From NCBI GenBank assembly GCA_027488865.1, contig JAIYAU010000026.1, forward strand, positions 62,001 to 126,000: a stretch of 64,000 bases of DNA, written 5' to 3'. Made by a program: the position numbers and the translations under genes. Of the stretch, positions 41,893-52,300 are shown in pieces. Origin of the DNA: Cytophagaceae bacterium (GTDB taxonomy: Bacteria > Bacteroidota > Bacteroidia > Cytophagales > UBA9547). The first letter of the stretch is position 1. Every line of letters begins with the position of its first letter. The notes under the pieces are model-generated. The model was not told the origin of the DNA and made no database searches. It saw only the letters and a list, made by a program, of their open reading frames with translations.

Positions 41893-43014
41893 ATGTATCT
41901 CAAAAAACTACAATTAGTAAACTTTAAAAATCACGAAGAGGCCACCTTGATGTTTTCATCGGCCATTAACTGCTTAGTAGGAGAAAACGGAAGTGGTAAA
42001 ACCAATTTGCTTGATGCAATCTACTATCTTTCAATGACCAAAAGTGCTTTTGGTAACACCGACTTGATGGCGATTAAACATGAAGCACAATATTTTTCAA
42101 TCATTGGTCATTTTGAAGATACGGATGAATATAAGGTTGTTTGTAGTCTTAAACAGGGGGAAAAAAAGCAACTAAAAGTTAACTCCTCATTAATCACCAA
42201 GACGAGCGTTCATATTGGAAGGTTTCCTGTGGTATTAATTGCCCCAGATGACATTGCCGTAATAAAAGAAGGAAGTGAAGAAAGAAGAAGATTTTTTGAC
42301 ACTACCATGTCGCAAATTGATGCGGAATATCTAGAAGAACTCATTAAATACAATCGATATTTAAAACAAAGAAATAGCCTTTTAAAGCAGTTTTACGAAA
42401 AGAACTATCGCGATTTAGACCTACTTGCCACATATTCAGAGCCTTTGGTACAATGTGCCCTTAGTATATCTCAAAAAAGGAAAGAATTCATTCTTAATTT
42501 TAAACCTTTATTTAATTCCCTCTACAACGAGCTTTGTAACGATAAAGAGCAGGTAACCATGGCATATGTATCATATGTAGATCAACCAGATTTTGAAGCA
42601 ATATTTAAAAAACAGCAAGCTGAAGATCTAAGGCTTCAACGTACCACTGTTGGTATACATACGGACGATTATGATTTTTTGATTGGTTCACATCCACTGC
42701 GCAAAATAGGTTCACAAGGTCAACAAAAGTCATTTTTGGTAGCACTTAAGCTAGCTCAATTTGAAATAATCAAGGATTATAAAAACAGCAAACCAATACT
42801 ATTGCTAGACGACATTTTTGACAAACTTGACGACGCTAGAATAAAACAGCTTTTGACTATGATAGCCAATGAACGTTTTGGGCAACTATTTATTACCGAC
42901 GCCCGACCAGAGCGTACAAAAGCCCTCCTTAAAAATTTAAAGGCTGAGATTGCGACTTTTAAGTTAGAATTTGGCCAAACACTCCAAGATACTTCATTTG
43001 ATAACAAAGTATAA
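41893..43014 (+). CDS. recF: DNA replication and repair protein RecF
   Basis: SMC-type ATPase. Walker A Gly-Glu-Asn-Gly-Ser-Gly-Lys-Thr-Asn is at about 30-38, the ABC signature Gly-Ser-Gln-Gly-Gln-Gln-Lys at about 274-280 and Walker B Leu-Leu-Leu-Asp-Asp-Ile-Phe-Asp at about 296-303. 373 residues matches RecF. It loads RecA at gapped DNA. Convergent with prfA. Confidence 0.93.
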   Translation: MYLKKLQLVNFKNHEEATLMFSSAINCLVGENGSGKTNLLDAIYYLSMTKSAFGNTDLMAIKHEAQYFSIIGHFEDTDEYKVVCSLKQGEKKQLKVNSSLITKTSVHIGRFPVVLIAPDDIAVIKEGSEERRRFFDTTMSQIDAEYLEELIKYNRYLKQRNSLLKQFYEKNYRDLDLLATYSEPLVQCALSISQKRKEFILNFKPLFNSLYNELCNDKEQVTMAYVSYVDQPDFEAIFKKQQAEDLRLQRTTVGIHTDDYDFLIGSHPLRKIGSQGQQKSFLVALKLAQFEIIKDYKNSKPILLLDDIFDKLDDARIKQLLTMIANERFGQLFITDARPERTKALLKNLKAEIATFKLEFGQTLQDTSFDNKV

Positions 43015-43050
43015 AACACATTGTGGAAATTCATTTGCTCAAAAACAAAA

Positions 43051-43071
43051 AAGGTACTTGTACAGCACCTT
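43051..43071 (-). terminator. prfA terminator
   Basis: AAGGT/ACCTT with an inner CT/AG pair forms a hairpin; on the minus strand it is followed by TTTTTTG. It serves prfA, whose 3' end is at 43096. Confidence 0.5.
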
Positions 43072-43095
43072 CAAATATTCTTTAAACTGGCGATA

Positions 43096-44169
43096 TTAAT
43101 TTCCTTGTCCTTCTTTTAACTTTTCGGCATTTACAGCTATTCTTAGTTGCTCCATAAACTCACCCACATCACCGTCCATCACAGCTGGTAAATTATAAAC
43201 AGTGTAACCAATTCTGTGGTCTGTTACACGACCCTGTGGATAATTGTATGTTCTTATTTTTTCAGATCTATCACCACTTCCTACAATGTCCTTTCTAGTG
43301 GTACCAATTTCCTTTTCTTGCTTTTCAAGCTCTCGTTCGTAGAGTTTTGTGCGCAACATTTGCATTGCTCTTTCTCTATTTGCTAACTGTGAGCGTTCAA
43401 CTTGGCACACTACTACTATACCAGAGGGTTTGTGAGTAAGTTGCACTTTAGTTTCCACTTTGTTCACATTTTGTCCTCCTGCCCCACCCGATCTCGAGGT
43501 TTGTAGTTCTATATCTGCAGGATTAATTTCCACATCCAATTCTTCGGCTTCGGGCATTACGACTACTGTAGCCGCAGATGTATGCACTCTCCCTTGTGTT
43601 TCGGTGGCTGGCACGCGTTGAACACGATGTATACCAGACTCAAACTTAAGTTTGCCATAAACGTCTTCGCCCGTCACCTGTACAATTACTTCTTTATAGC
43701 CACCAGAGCTACCTTCAGTTACGTCCATCACCTCCATTTTCCAGTTTTGTTTTTCTGCAAAACGCGTGTACATTCTATATAAATCACCTGCAAAAATGGC
43801 TGCTTCGTCTCCTCCAGTTCCTCCCCTTACTTCTAGGATTACATTTTTACTATCATTCGGATCTTTAGGAATAAGCATTTCCTTTAACTTTGCTTCCAAT
43901 TCTTCAATTTTAGGCTCAAGTTCATCTATCTCTCCTTTGGCCATTTCTCTAAATTCTTCATCCTTTTCGGTGGCCAATACCTGCTTAGCAGAATCTAAAT
44001 TAGCGAGCAATAAAGTATAATCGTCATATTCTTTAACGATTTTCCCAAGATCCTTAAATTCTTTATTAAGTGATTTATAGCGTTTTAAATCCGAAGTGGC
44101 ATCAGGTTGTGCTATCAGCTCACTTACTTCTACAAACCGTCTTTTGATGTCTTCTAACTTGTCAATCAT
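43096..44169 (-). CDS. prfA: peptide chain release factor 1
   Basis: The Gly-Gly-Gln motif sits in [10 protein letters not shown] at about 230-238 and the codon-recognition Pro-Ala-Thr (RF1 type) at about 187-189. It ends translation at UAA and UAG. 357 residues, standard. The start is close to the pyrH region, divergent from pyrH with 254 bases between. Confidence 0.96.
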   Translation of the reverse strand: MIDKLEDIKRRFVEVSELIAQPDATSDLKRYKSLNKEFKDLGKIVKEYDDYTLLLANLDSAKQVLATEKDEEFREMAKGEIDELEPKIEELEAKLKEMLIPKDPNDSKNVILEVRGGTGGDEAAIFAGDLYRMYTRFAEKQNWKMEVMDVTEGSSGGYKEVIVQVTGEDVYGKLKFESGIHRVQRVPATETQGRVHTSAATVVVMPEAEELDVEINPADIELQTSRSGGAGGQNVNKVETKVQLTHKPSGIVVVCQVERSQLANRERAMQMLRTKLYERELEKQEKEIGTTRKDIVGSGDRSEKIRTYNYPQGRVTDHRIGYTVYNLPAVMDGDVGEFMEQLRIAVNAEKLKEGQGN

Positions 44170-44357
44170 GTGGGCAATTTTAATTTTGCGGCTGCAAAGA
44201 TAAGGATTAATTGCAAAAATCTGGATGATAATGATTGGGTTATTTCATATCTTTTTTATTATCAAATGGATACATGAAGAACTCTGTACTAATAAAGTAT
44301 CGAATCAAACTATAAAGATTACATTTGGAAAATTCTATAATGATTAGTTTTCAAAAT

Positions 44358-44389
44358 TTGTAATTTATACAATGGTTATTGTATATTTG
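44358..44389 (+). promoter_or_regulatory. pyrH promoter
   Basis: TTG at 44358-44360 and TATATTTG at 44382-44389 are 21 bases apart, matching the Bacteroidota -33/-7 elements, 34 bases upstream of the pyrH ATG. Confidence 0.6.
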
Positions 44390-44423
44390 CTTCATTTGAA
44401 CTTTCAATCTCTTAGAACATACA

Positions 44424-45140
44424 ATGCGCCAACAATACAAAAGAATACTTTTAAAACTTAGTGGAGAAGCACTTCAAGGCAAACAAAATTATGGTATAGA
44501 TCCTGATCAGCTTAAAAGTTATGCTCAAGAAATTAAATTAGTTGCTGCACTTGGTGTGGAAGTGGCCATTGTGATTGGAGGAGGTAACATATATAGAGGT
44601 TCTCAAGCCGACAAAATGGGAATCGACAGAGTACAAGGAGATTATATGGGTATGCTTGCCACTGTTATTAATGCTATGGCCATTCAAAGTTCTCTTGAAA
44701 GCATTGGTGTAACCACCCGTATGATGTCTGGCCTTAGGATTGATCAAGTATGTGAACCATTTATTAGAAGACGCGCATTGAGGCATTTAGAAAAAGGAAG
44801 GGTAGTGATATTTGGTGCAGGTACGGGCAATCCATATTTTACAACAGATTCAGCCGCAAGTTTAAGGGCAATCGAAATCGAAGCTGATGTTGTTTTAAAA
44901 GGCACAAGAGTAGATGGTATATATACTGCGGATCCAGAAAAGGACCCATCCGCAACTAGATTTACAAGCGTTTCGTTTGAAGAGGTCTTTGAAAAAGGTT
45001 TAAACGTAATGGACATGACGGCATTTACGTTATGTAAAGAAAATAATCTCCCAATCATCGTTTTTGACATGAATAAGCCAGGTAACTTATCAAATTTAGT
45101 AAAAGGAGAGGCCGTAGGCACGTTAGTAACTATGCAATAA
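44424..45140 (+). CDS. pyrH: UMP kinase
   Basis: Starts with [13 protein letters not shown], the PyrH opening, and has Gly-Gly-Gly-Asn-Ile-Tyr-Arg-Gly (about 53-60), [10 protein letters not shown] (about 134-143) and Asp-Gly-Ile-Tyr-Thr-Ala-Asp-Pro. 238 residues. It phosphorylates UMP. frr follows after 24 bases, probably in the same transcript. Confidence 0.97.
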   Translation: MRQQYKRILLKLSGEALQGKQNYGIDPDQLKSYAQEIKLVAALGVEVAIVIGGGNIYRGSQADKMGIDRVQGDYMGMLATVINAMAIQSSLESIGVTTRMMSGLRIDQVCEPFIRRRALRHLEKGRVVIFGAGTGNPYFTTDSAASLRAIEIEADVVLKGTRVDGIYTADPEKDPSATRFTSVSFEEVFEKGLNVMDMTAFTLCKENNLPIIVFDMNKPGNLSNLVKGEAVGTLVTMQ

Positions 45141-45164
45141 AATAGGTTAAATTTACATATTTCA

Positions 45165-45725
45165 ATGGAAGAGATTCAGTTATACTTAGAAGATGCCCAA
45201 GCATCTATGGATAAGGCAGTTAATCACTTAAATAGTGAGTTTTTAAAAATAAGAGCTGGTAAAGCCATGCCAACTATGTTGGATGGGTTATTTGTTCAAT
45301 ACTATGGTGCTCCTACTCCTCTTAGCCAAGTTGCTTCTGTTACGACCCCCGATGCTAGAACATTGCTCATTAAACCATGGGAAAAAAGTAGCATTGGCGA
45401 AATAGAAAAAGCAATCAGGAATAGTAACTTAGGTTTTAATCCTCAAAATGACGGAGAAACTGTAAGAATAAATATTCCTGCGCTTACGGAAGAAAGAAGA
45501 AAAGATTTGGTAAAACAATCTAAAAACGAATCGGAAAACAGCAAGGTTCGGGTGAGAACAATAAGAAAAGAAACCAACGAAGAATTAAAAAAGCTATTAA
45601 AAGATGGCGCTGCTGAAGATGCCATAAAAGATGCTGAAGTTAAAGTTCAAAAACTAACTGATGCCTTTATCGTAAAAATAGAAGAGTTACTTGCAAAAAA
45701 GGAAGTAGAAATAATGACCGTTTAA
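45165..45725 (+). CDS. frr: ribosome recycling factor
   Basis: 186 residues with the family pattern: Arg-Ala-Gly-Lys-Ala (about 31-35), Tyr-Tyr-Gly-Ala-Pro-Thr-Pro-Leu (about 46-53), and Pro-Ala-Leu-Thr-Glu-Glu-Arg-Arg-Lys-Asp at about 105-115. It dissociates post-termination ribosomes with EF-G. The order pyrH-frr is a common pair. Confidence 0.97.
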   Translation: MEEIQLYLEDAQASMDKAVNHLNSEFLKIRAGKAMPTMLDGLFVQYYGAPTPLSQVASVTTPDARTLLIKPWEKSSIGEIEKAIRNSNLGFNPQNDGETVRINIPALTEERRKDLVKQSKNESENSKVRVRTIRKETNEELKKLLKDGAAEDAIKDAEVKVQKLTDAFIVKIEELLAKKEVEIMTV

Positions 45726-45765
45726 TAATTGGCAAGAATTTTGTAGAATTTCTAAAAAAAGATAA

Positions 45766-46173
45766 ATGAAAAAAATATTATTAGTGCTTTTAACGTCTTT
45801 CAGCATGTTGGCAATGGCTCAATCCACCAACGGCGCACAAATTGTGTTTGAAGAAGCTATTCATGACTTTGGAGACATTACCCAAGGCCAAGTTGTAACT
45901 TACAGTTTTAAATTTAAAAATGCCGGCTCTGAGCCATTAATTATTTCTAATGTACTTACTACCTGTGGCTGCACTGTGCCGACCTGGCCAAAAGAACCAA
46001 TTGCCCCTGGTAAAAAAGGTGAAATCGCTGCGTCATTTAATAGTACAGGAAAAATGGGTATTCAGAACAAAGTTATTACCATCATGTCTAATGGCACTAA
46101 TCCTCAAAGTACCGTAACCATTAAGGCTAATATTTTACCTAAACCAGGTGATAACATGAAAGTAGGGCAATAA
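45766..46173 (+). CDS. DUF1573 exported protein
   Basis: Signal peptide (cleavage near Ala-Met-Ala-Gln) followed by Ile-Val-Phe-Glu-Glu-Ala-Ile-His-Asp-Phe-Gly and Gly-Asp-Ile, then Phe-Lys-Asn-Ala-Gly-Ser-Glu-Pro-Leu-Ile-Ile and Cys-Gly-Cys-Thr-Val-Pro, the DUF1573 core. 135 residues; an Ig-like beta sandwich in the periplasm, function unknown. It starts 40 bases after frr and is terminated at 46193-46226. Confidence 0.85.
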   Translation: MKKILLVLLTSFSMLAMAQSTNGAQIVFEEAIHDFGDITQGQVVTYSFKFKNAGSEPLIISNVLTTCGCTVPTWPKEPIAPGKKGEIAASFNSTGKMGIQNKVITIMSNGTNPQSTVTIKANILPKPGDNMKVGQ

Positions 46174-46192
46174 CCGAATTTTTATAAAAAAT

Positions 46193-46226
46193 AAAAGGCT
46201 GAAAATCTATCAATTTTCGGCCTTTT
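46193..46226 (+). terminator. terminator after the DUF1573 gene
   Basis: AAAAGGCTGAAAAT (46193-46206) pairs with ATTTTCGGCCTTTT (46213-46226) with one U-G pair around a 6-base loop, followed by TTATTT. It ends the pyrH-frr-DUF1573 unit. Confidence 0.85.
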
Positions 46227-46358
46227 TTATTTGCTACCTGCTTGTTAAACAATTTACAATTTCAAATAAACTCAAAGATATACTTTAAGATAAATCAAAT
46301 TGTAAAGATTTTATTATTGAAATATCTGTCCAAGAACAAATTTCTAAAACCTATTGAA

Positions 46359-47132
46359 CTAACTTTTGATACCTTTTATAAAATCGGCAATATCACTTTT
46401 TAGATTCGTGCTTCCAGAGAGCATTTTAATAAAAGCACTTCCAATTATTGCACCATTTGCATTCAAACATGCCTTTTCATAACCATTTTTATCACTAATC
46501 CCAAATCCTACAATTGTGGGATTTTTTAAGTTCAATTTTTGAATTTTTTCAAAATAAGAACTTTGTTCATCGCTTACTCCAGCTCTTGCGCCTGTAGTGC
46601 CAGCACTAGAAACCATATAAATAAACCCATTGCTATTTTCATCTATCCACTGAATGCGTTCGGTGGAACTTACCGGAGTAATCAAGAATATATTACAAAT
46701 TCCATACTTGTCAAATGTTGATTTATATGATTCAAGGTATTCTTGCATAGGCAAGTCAGGCAGAATAACCCCATCGATTCCTATTTGGTGACATGTTTGG
46801 CAAAATTTTTCTAAGCCAAATTGAATAATAGGATTGATGTAGCCCATTATCAGTAATGGTGTTGAAACCGTTTTTCTGATATCTTTTATCTGATCAAAAA
46901 GCAAGGTGGTGTGCATTCCATTTTCAAGGGCAATTTCACTGCTCTGTTGAATTGTAGGTCCATCGGCAATTGGGTCTGAAAAAGGTAAACCAATTTCTAT
47001 AAAATCCACCCCTGAATCTTGTAAAGCCTCTATAATAGTTGCGGTATCGTTCAGACTAGGGTAGCCAGCGGTAAAATAAATAGAAAGCAAATTAGATTTT
47101 TTTTCAGAAAAAAGTTTTTGTAATCGATTCAT
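46359..47132 (-). CDS. trpA: tryptophan synthase alpha chain
   Basis: The family motifs are visible: Phe-Thr-Ala-Gly-Tyr-Pro (about 20-25), Glu-Ile-Gly-Leu-Pro-Phe-Ser-Asp-Pro (about 47-55, with the catalytic Glu) and Ala-Asp-Gly-Pro-Thr-Ile-Gln (57-63), and later Val-Gly-Phe-Gly-Ile-Ser near 208. 257 residues is normal. It is separated from trpB by 6.6 kb, so its operon is broken up. TATATTTG is at 47187-47180 on the minus strand, but the -33 spacing is poor. Confidence 0.96.
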   Translation of the reverse strand: MNRLQKLFSEKKSNLLSIYFTAGYPSLNDTATIIEALQDSGVDFIEIGLPFSDPIADGPTIQQSSEIALENGMHTTLLFDQIKDIRKTVSTPLLIMGYINPIIQFGLEKFCQTCHQIGIDGVILPDLPMQEYLESYKSTFDKYGICNIFLITPVSSTERIQWIDENSNGFIYMVSSAGTTGARAGVSDEQSSYFEKIQKLNLKNPTIVGFGISDKNGYEKACLNANGAIIGSAFIKMLSGSTNLKSDIADFIKGIKS

Positions 47133-47269
47133 AAATAGATAAATATTGAAAAAGATTGTTTTCTTTAACAGAAATACTGCAAATATATATTTAATTTATA
47201 AATCTATTAGGTGCAAATGAACTTAAAAACTAATTGAAGATTTGTAGGTTAATATAAAAACAACTAAAA

Positions 47270-48172
47270 ATGAACGAAAGGATTTTAATAACTGGCGGCA
47301 CTGGCCTTGTAGGTAAACGTTTGTCAGAAATTTTAACCAACAAGGGTTATCATGTTTCATTTTTAACACGATCCGCCCACGGTAAAGCCCACTATTTTGA
47401 ATGGGATATTGAAAAAGGAATTATAGATGACAATGCTATCGTAAACGCCGACCATATTGTACACCTAGCTGGAGCTAGCGTGGCTGAGGGTAAATGGTCG
47501 CCAGCAAGGAAAAAGGAAATAATAGATAGCAGGGTGAAATCGGCTGCACTATTATTACAAAGCTTACAACGAACTGGCCATAAGCTAAAATCATTTATAT
47601 CCGCCTCTGGGACAGGTATATATGGACTAGATACTGCCGATGCTATTTTAACCGAAACATCTCCATTTGGTAAAGACTTTTTAGCTGATGTTTGTGTACA
47701 ATGGGAGCAAGGTGCAGACAATATTGCCCCTTATGCCCAAAATATAGTGAAACTTAGGATTGGAGTGGTTCTTGCAAAAAATGGTGGAGCATTAAAAAAA
47801 ATGATAGCACCCTTCAAATTTGGAATCGCTTCGGCACTTGGTTCCGGAAAACAATATTTGTCTTGGATTCATATCGACGACCTTTGCAATGGGATAGAAT
47901 TTATGATTTCCAACCAAACTAATGGTGTCGTAAATATGGTAGCTGGAGAACCTGTTACTAATCTTGAGTTTACTAAAACCATTGCAAAAGTATTGAGAAT
48001 TCCAATAATGTTACCCAATGTGCCAAGTGTATTATTAAAATTGCTATTAGGAGAAATGTCAGGAATTGTACTTGGTGGCAACCGCGTTTCTAACAAAAAA
48101 CTTACATCTATTGGATATAAATTTACCTTTAATAAATTGGAGGAAGCAATAAAGAACTTTTACCAAAATTAA
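47270..48172 (+). CDS. TIGR01777 family epimerase (SDR, NAD-dependent)
   Basis: Gly-Gly-Thr-Gly-Leu-Val-Gly (8-14) is the Rossmann nucleotide loop; His-Leu-Ala-Gly-Ala (about 66-70) and Ser-Ala-Ser-Gly-Thr-Gly-Ile-Tyr-Gly (about 111-119) are the TIGR01777 core with the active-site Tyr. Trp-Ile-His-Ile-Asp-Asp follows. 300 residues. Physiological substrate unknown. Divergent from trpA. Confidence 0.87.
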   Translation: MNERILITGGTGLVGKRLSEILTNKGYHVSFLTRSAHGKAHYFEWDIEKGIIDDNAIVNADHIVHLAGASVAEGKWSPARKKEIIDSRVKSAALLLQSLQRTGHKLKSFISASGTGIYGLDTADAILTETSPFGKDFLADVCVQWEQGADNIAPYAQNIVKLRIGVVLAKNGGALKKMIAPFKFGIASALGSGKQYLSWIHIDDLCNGIEFMISNQTNGVVNMVAGEPVTNLEFTKTIAKVLRIPIMLPNVPSVLLKLLLGEMSGIVLGGNRVSNKKLTSIGYKFTFNKLEEAIKNFYQN

Positions 48173-48281
48173 CAATTTGTTAATATTAAATTAATATTTA
48201 TATAACATTAGGCAACTTTTCGTTAAATTTTTGCGTATACAAGTCAATTAAAATATTATGTACTTAAAACCAATTAAATTA

Positions 48282-48686
48282 ATGAAAAAAACCTTTTTCT
48301 ATTTTGTTGCGTGCTTTTTCTCCTTTTGTTATATTTCTGCACAAAACACAGAAATTTCTTACGTAGATTTAGACATTGAAGATTTAATGAAAGTAAGAAT
48401 ACACGAAGTTATAAAAACCAAAACTACGATTTCTGAAATGAATTTTACCAACCAAGAAATTCATGAAAGGAGAATTCAAAATTTATATGAAGTAATTGCA
48501 ATTTACTTGCGTACACACAACTTACCACAAGATCATTCTTCTATAAAATTGAGTATTTATAACAACCACGTATTGGCTGACAAAGAATTTAAAAATTATT
48601 TATATTATTGCATTGATGATGTTGATAATATTAAAGTAGATTGGCTGGCCTCGAATAATACTGCGACAATTTACGTCACCCACTAG
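48282..48686 (+). CDS. exported protein of unknown function (134 aa)
   Basis: The start at 48282 is chosen over an ATG 24 bases upstream: it yields a Lys-Lys-Thr-Phe-Phe signal peptide cleaved near Tyr-Ile-Ser-Ala-Gln. The body has Tyr/Asp-rich beta strands. No family was recognised. The stop is followed after 57 bases by a long hairpin. Confidence 0.5.
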   Translation: MKKTFFYFVACFFSFCYISAQNTEISYVDLDIEDLMKVRIHEVIKTKTTISEMNFTNQEIHERRIQNLYEVIAIYLRTHNLPQDHSSIKLSIYNNHVLADKEFKNYLYYCIDDVDNIKVDWLASNNTATIYVTH

Positions 48687-48742
48687 TATCTTCGACAAAA
48701 AACGCTACAATTATAATCCCAAATAGACTGCCAAAATTAACG

Positions 48743-48793
48743 TCCCTTCAAAAGTTTAATTAAGTTCCTATAAATTATAAACTTTTGGAGGGA
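48743..48793. repeat. long inverted repeat (16-bp stem hairpin)
   Basis: CCCTTCAAAAGTTTA (48744-48758) and TAAACTTTTGGAGGG (48778-48792) form a stem with one U-G pair, extended by a T-A pair at 48743/48793, with a 19-base loop. No T-run follows. It may be a palindromic intergenic repeat or a transcript-stabilising hairpin. Confidence 0.55.
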
Positions 48794-49379
48794 TAACTTC
48801 ATTTGTTGGTAGTTGAGAATTCAAGAAACAAATTTTAATCCCATCTTTTTAATATTTTTCAACCTATTAATTCCAATATTTTGTGAAGGAGAAATCCTAA
48901 AGGATACAAATACTTAGAATAGTATATTTTAACCTTAAAACTTACCAACAAGCTTAACAAAACTCCATTTTCAATTTAAACTCTATAAAAATAATAGGCA
49001 AACTCTACGTAAAAGTCCGATTTATCATTTTATTAACACCAAAATTTACCTAAAACTTTAGAATTTGTCAATTTTGATTAAAACACGACTTAGAATCATT
49101 ATAAATTAACTTTATTTTTATGTGCTAAAACTTATCGTTTAATCTAATAATATTAAAAATCAACACATTAATTGTATTTTTCCAATAAAGAGATAATATA
49201 CAGTTAATAATTTCATTTTTCAATTATTTAATTTTAAATTTATATTAATTAATTTTGTAAGCTTCTGGCGGTTCAAACAATGTGCTTATTCAAAAAGTAG
49301 TTTTAAAACTAGGAATATGTGAGCATAATCCACCACAGTAGTTAATAATTCAATTTGAACTTTTACAGGAACGTTGAAC
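48794..49379. other. intergenic region upstream of gltB
   Basis: 586 AT-rich bases with no supported ORF. TAATTTTG at 49250-49257 is a -7-like match; a correctly spaced TTG was not found. The region is unusually long for such a genome and may hold regulatory sequence. Confidence 0.4.
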
Positions 49380-52300
49380 ATGGAGAGAAAAGCGACAGGA
49401 TTGTATGATCCAAGTTTTGAGCACGATGCTTGTGGTATCGGATTTGTGGCAAATTTGAAAAATATCAAATCGCACAAAGTTATTCGAGATGCCCTACACA
49501 TGCTTGAAAGAATGGAGCATCGCGGCGCATGTGGTTGTGAGCCAAACACAGGTGATGGTGCGGGAATTCTTATTCAGTTACCACATGAGTTTTTTGTGGA
49601 TGAATGTGTGAAGTTGGGTATAAAGTTGCCTGCCTTTGGAAAATACGGTGTAGGTATGGTATTTTTCCCTAAGGATGAAAAAGTAAGAGAAGAATGTAAA
49701 ACCATTCTTAAACGTAGTATTGAAAAGTTAGGAATGACCCTGCTTGGTTATAGAATTGTGCCATCTGATAATAGCCCGATTGGACCAACTGCATTAAATT
49801 CAGAACCTCAGGTAGAGCAAGTGTTCATACAAGCCCCTGACAACATTTTGGAGGCAGATATTTTTGAACGTAAGCTTTATGTGCTACGTAATTATGCCAC
49901 TAGGATTATCAATGAAACAGTAGCTAAACTTAATAATAGCTTTTATTTCACCTCATTATCTTATAAAACTATAAGTTATAAAGGGCAGCTTACTACCTCA
50001 CAAGTAAGCATGTACTACGGCGATTTAAGTAATCCAAACATGGTATCTGCCATTGCAGTAGTCCATTCTAGGTTTTCCACCAACACCTTCCCATCTTGGA
50101 AATTAGCCCAACCTTTCAGATATATTGCCCATAATGGTGAAATAAACACTGTTAAAGGTAACGTAAACTGGATAAAGGCCGCAGAATCGTCTTTAAGCTC
50201 CAAACTCTTTAGTAAAGAGGAAATGGAGTTATTAAAACCAATTTGTGATATTTCGCAATCTGATTCAGCCAATTTGGATAACGTGGTTGAACTTTTAACT
50301 CTTTCCGGTCGCTCCCTTCCGCATGTAATGATGATGTTAATACCTGAGGCATGGGACGGAAACGAATTGATGGAAGAAAAGCGTAAGGCTTTCTATGAAT
50401 TTCATGCTTCTTTAATGGAGCCTTGGGATGGCCCAGCATCTATCTCTTTCACCGACGGAAAGTTTGTAGGAGCCACTCTAGATAGAAATGGACTTCGCCC
50501 ATCTAGATATTTAGTAACAGACGATGATATTGTTATCATGGCTTCTGAGTCTGGTGTAATAGAAGTTGATCCAGCTAAGGTTGTTATGAAAGGTCGTCTA
50601 CAACCAGGACGTATGTTTATTTGCGACTTAGAAAAAGGTCGAATTTTGACAGATGAAGAGGTAAAGGAAGAAATTTGTACTCGACAGCCTTATCAAGAAT
50701 GGTTGAAAAAATATAAAATCAATCTAGAGGATGTGCCAGAGGCCAACAGTGAATACAAGCCTTATGAAAGCGAAGCACTGTTGAAACGCCAATTATCTTT
50801 TGGTTTTACTACAGAAGATTTGAAGGTGATATTAGCACCAATGGCTGAATCAGGTGAAGAACCAATAGGGTCAATGGGTCAAGATACTCCTTTGGCCATA
50901 TTGTCAGACCAAGCCCAACACCTTACTAGTTATTTCAAACAGTTGTTTGCACAAGTTACCAACCCACCGATTGACCCAATTCGTGAAAGAATGGTAATGT
51001 CTTTGGTATCTTTTATAGGTGGCGGTCTAAATCTGTTGGAAGAATCTGATAAACACTGCCATACGGTGGCTATCAAGCAGCCTATATTGACTAACAAAGA
51101 ATTAGCCAAAATCAGGTACATAGATCACTCACATTTTCAAACTAAAACTATCTCGACTGTTTTTCGTGCTGACAAAGGCGAAAATGCCTTAGAGCGTGCT
51201 TTGGAGAAAATTTGTAATTATGCTGCAGACGCTGTAGAAGATGGTTACGAAATTGTGTTACTTTCAGATAGAGGGGCAGATACGGATCATGCACCCGTTC
51301 CGTCTTTGTTAGCTGTAGCGGCAGTGCACCATCATCTTATACGTAAAGGACTTCGAGGAAATGTTGGTTTAGTTGTAGAGGCTGGTGACGTATGGGAAAC
51401 ACACCATTTTGCAACATTGATTGGCTATGGAGCATCTGCCATTAATCCTTATATGGCTTTTGAATCAATCCGTCAAATGAAAAAAGACGGACTTATTGAA
51501 TCCAATTTAACCGAAGATCAATTAAATTATAATTTTATAAAGGCTGTTGGCAAAGGTCTTTTAAAAATATTCTCTAAAATGGGAATATCCACCCTGCAGT
51601 CGTATCAAGGTGCACAAATATTTGAAGCATTAGGTATACATAAAGAGGTGGTGGATAAGTATTTCACAGGAACTGTATCCCGAATAGGTGGTCTTACAAT
51701 TGAAGGAATTCAAAAAGAGGCAGCTATTAAACATAGACTGGGTTTTCCTGTAGTAGCAAACACTACCTTGAAAATGCAAACTGGTGGTGTTTATCAGTGG
51801 AAAAGACGTGGAGAATTTCACTTATTCAATCCCGAATCCATTCACTTGCTACAGCTCTCTACAAGAACTAATAACTACGATACATATAAAAAATATGCAA
51901 AAGTTATTAACGATCAGTCCAAAAGGGCTTGCACATTACGTGGTTTGTTAAAGTTTAAAACTGGAAACCCTATTCCTTTGTCGGAAGTGGAATCAGTAGA
52001 AAACATCACCAAGCGTTTTGCTACTGGAGCAATGTCTTTTGGATCTATTTCTCACGAAGCTCATGCTACTTTAGCAGTGGCTATGAATAGAATAGGTGGA
52101 AAAAGCAACACTGGCGAAGGAGGAGAAGACGAAGTAAGGTTTGAAAGAAAGGCCAATGGCGATTGGGAAAGATCGGCCATAAAACAAGTAGCCTCAGGGA
52201 GATTTGGGGTAACAGCCAATTATCTGACCAATGCTGATGAGCTACAAATAAAAATGGCTCAAGGTGCTAAGCCAGGAGAAGGAGGACAATTACCTGGTCA

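Noticed and set aside
47392-47721. Minus-strand ORF inside the epimerase gene
   Set aside because: Shadow of the plus-strand TIGR01777 gene; no signal or motif of its own.
48744-48792. Intrinsic terminator for the upstream small gene
   Set aside because: No U-run follows the hairpin, and the loop is long.
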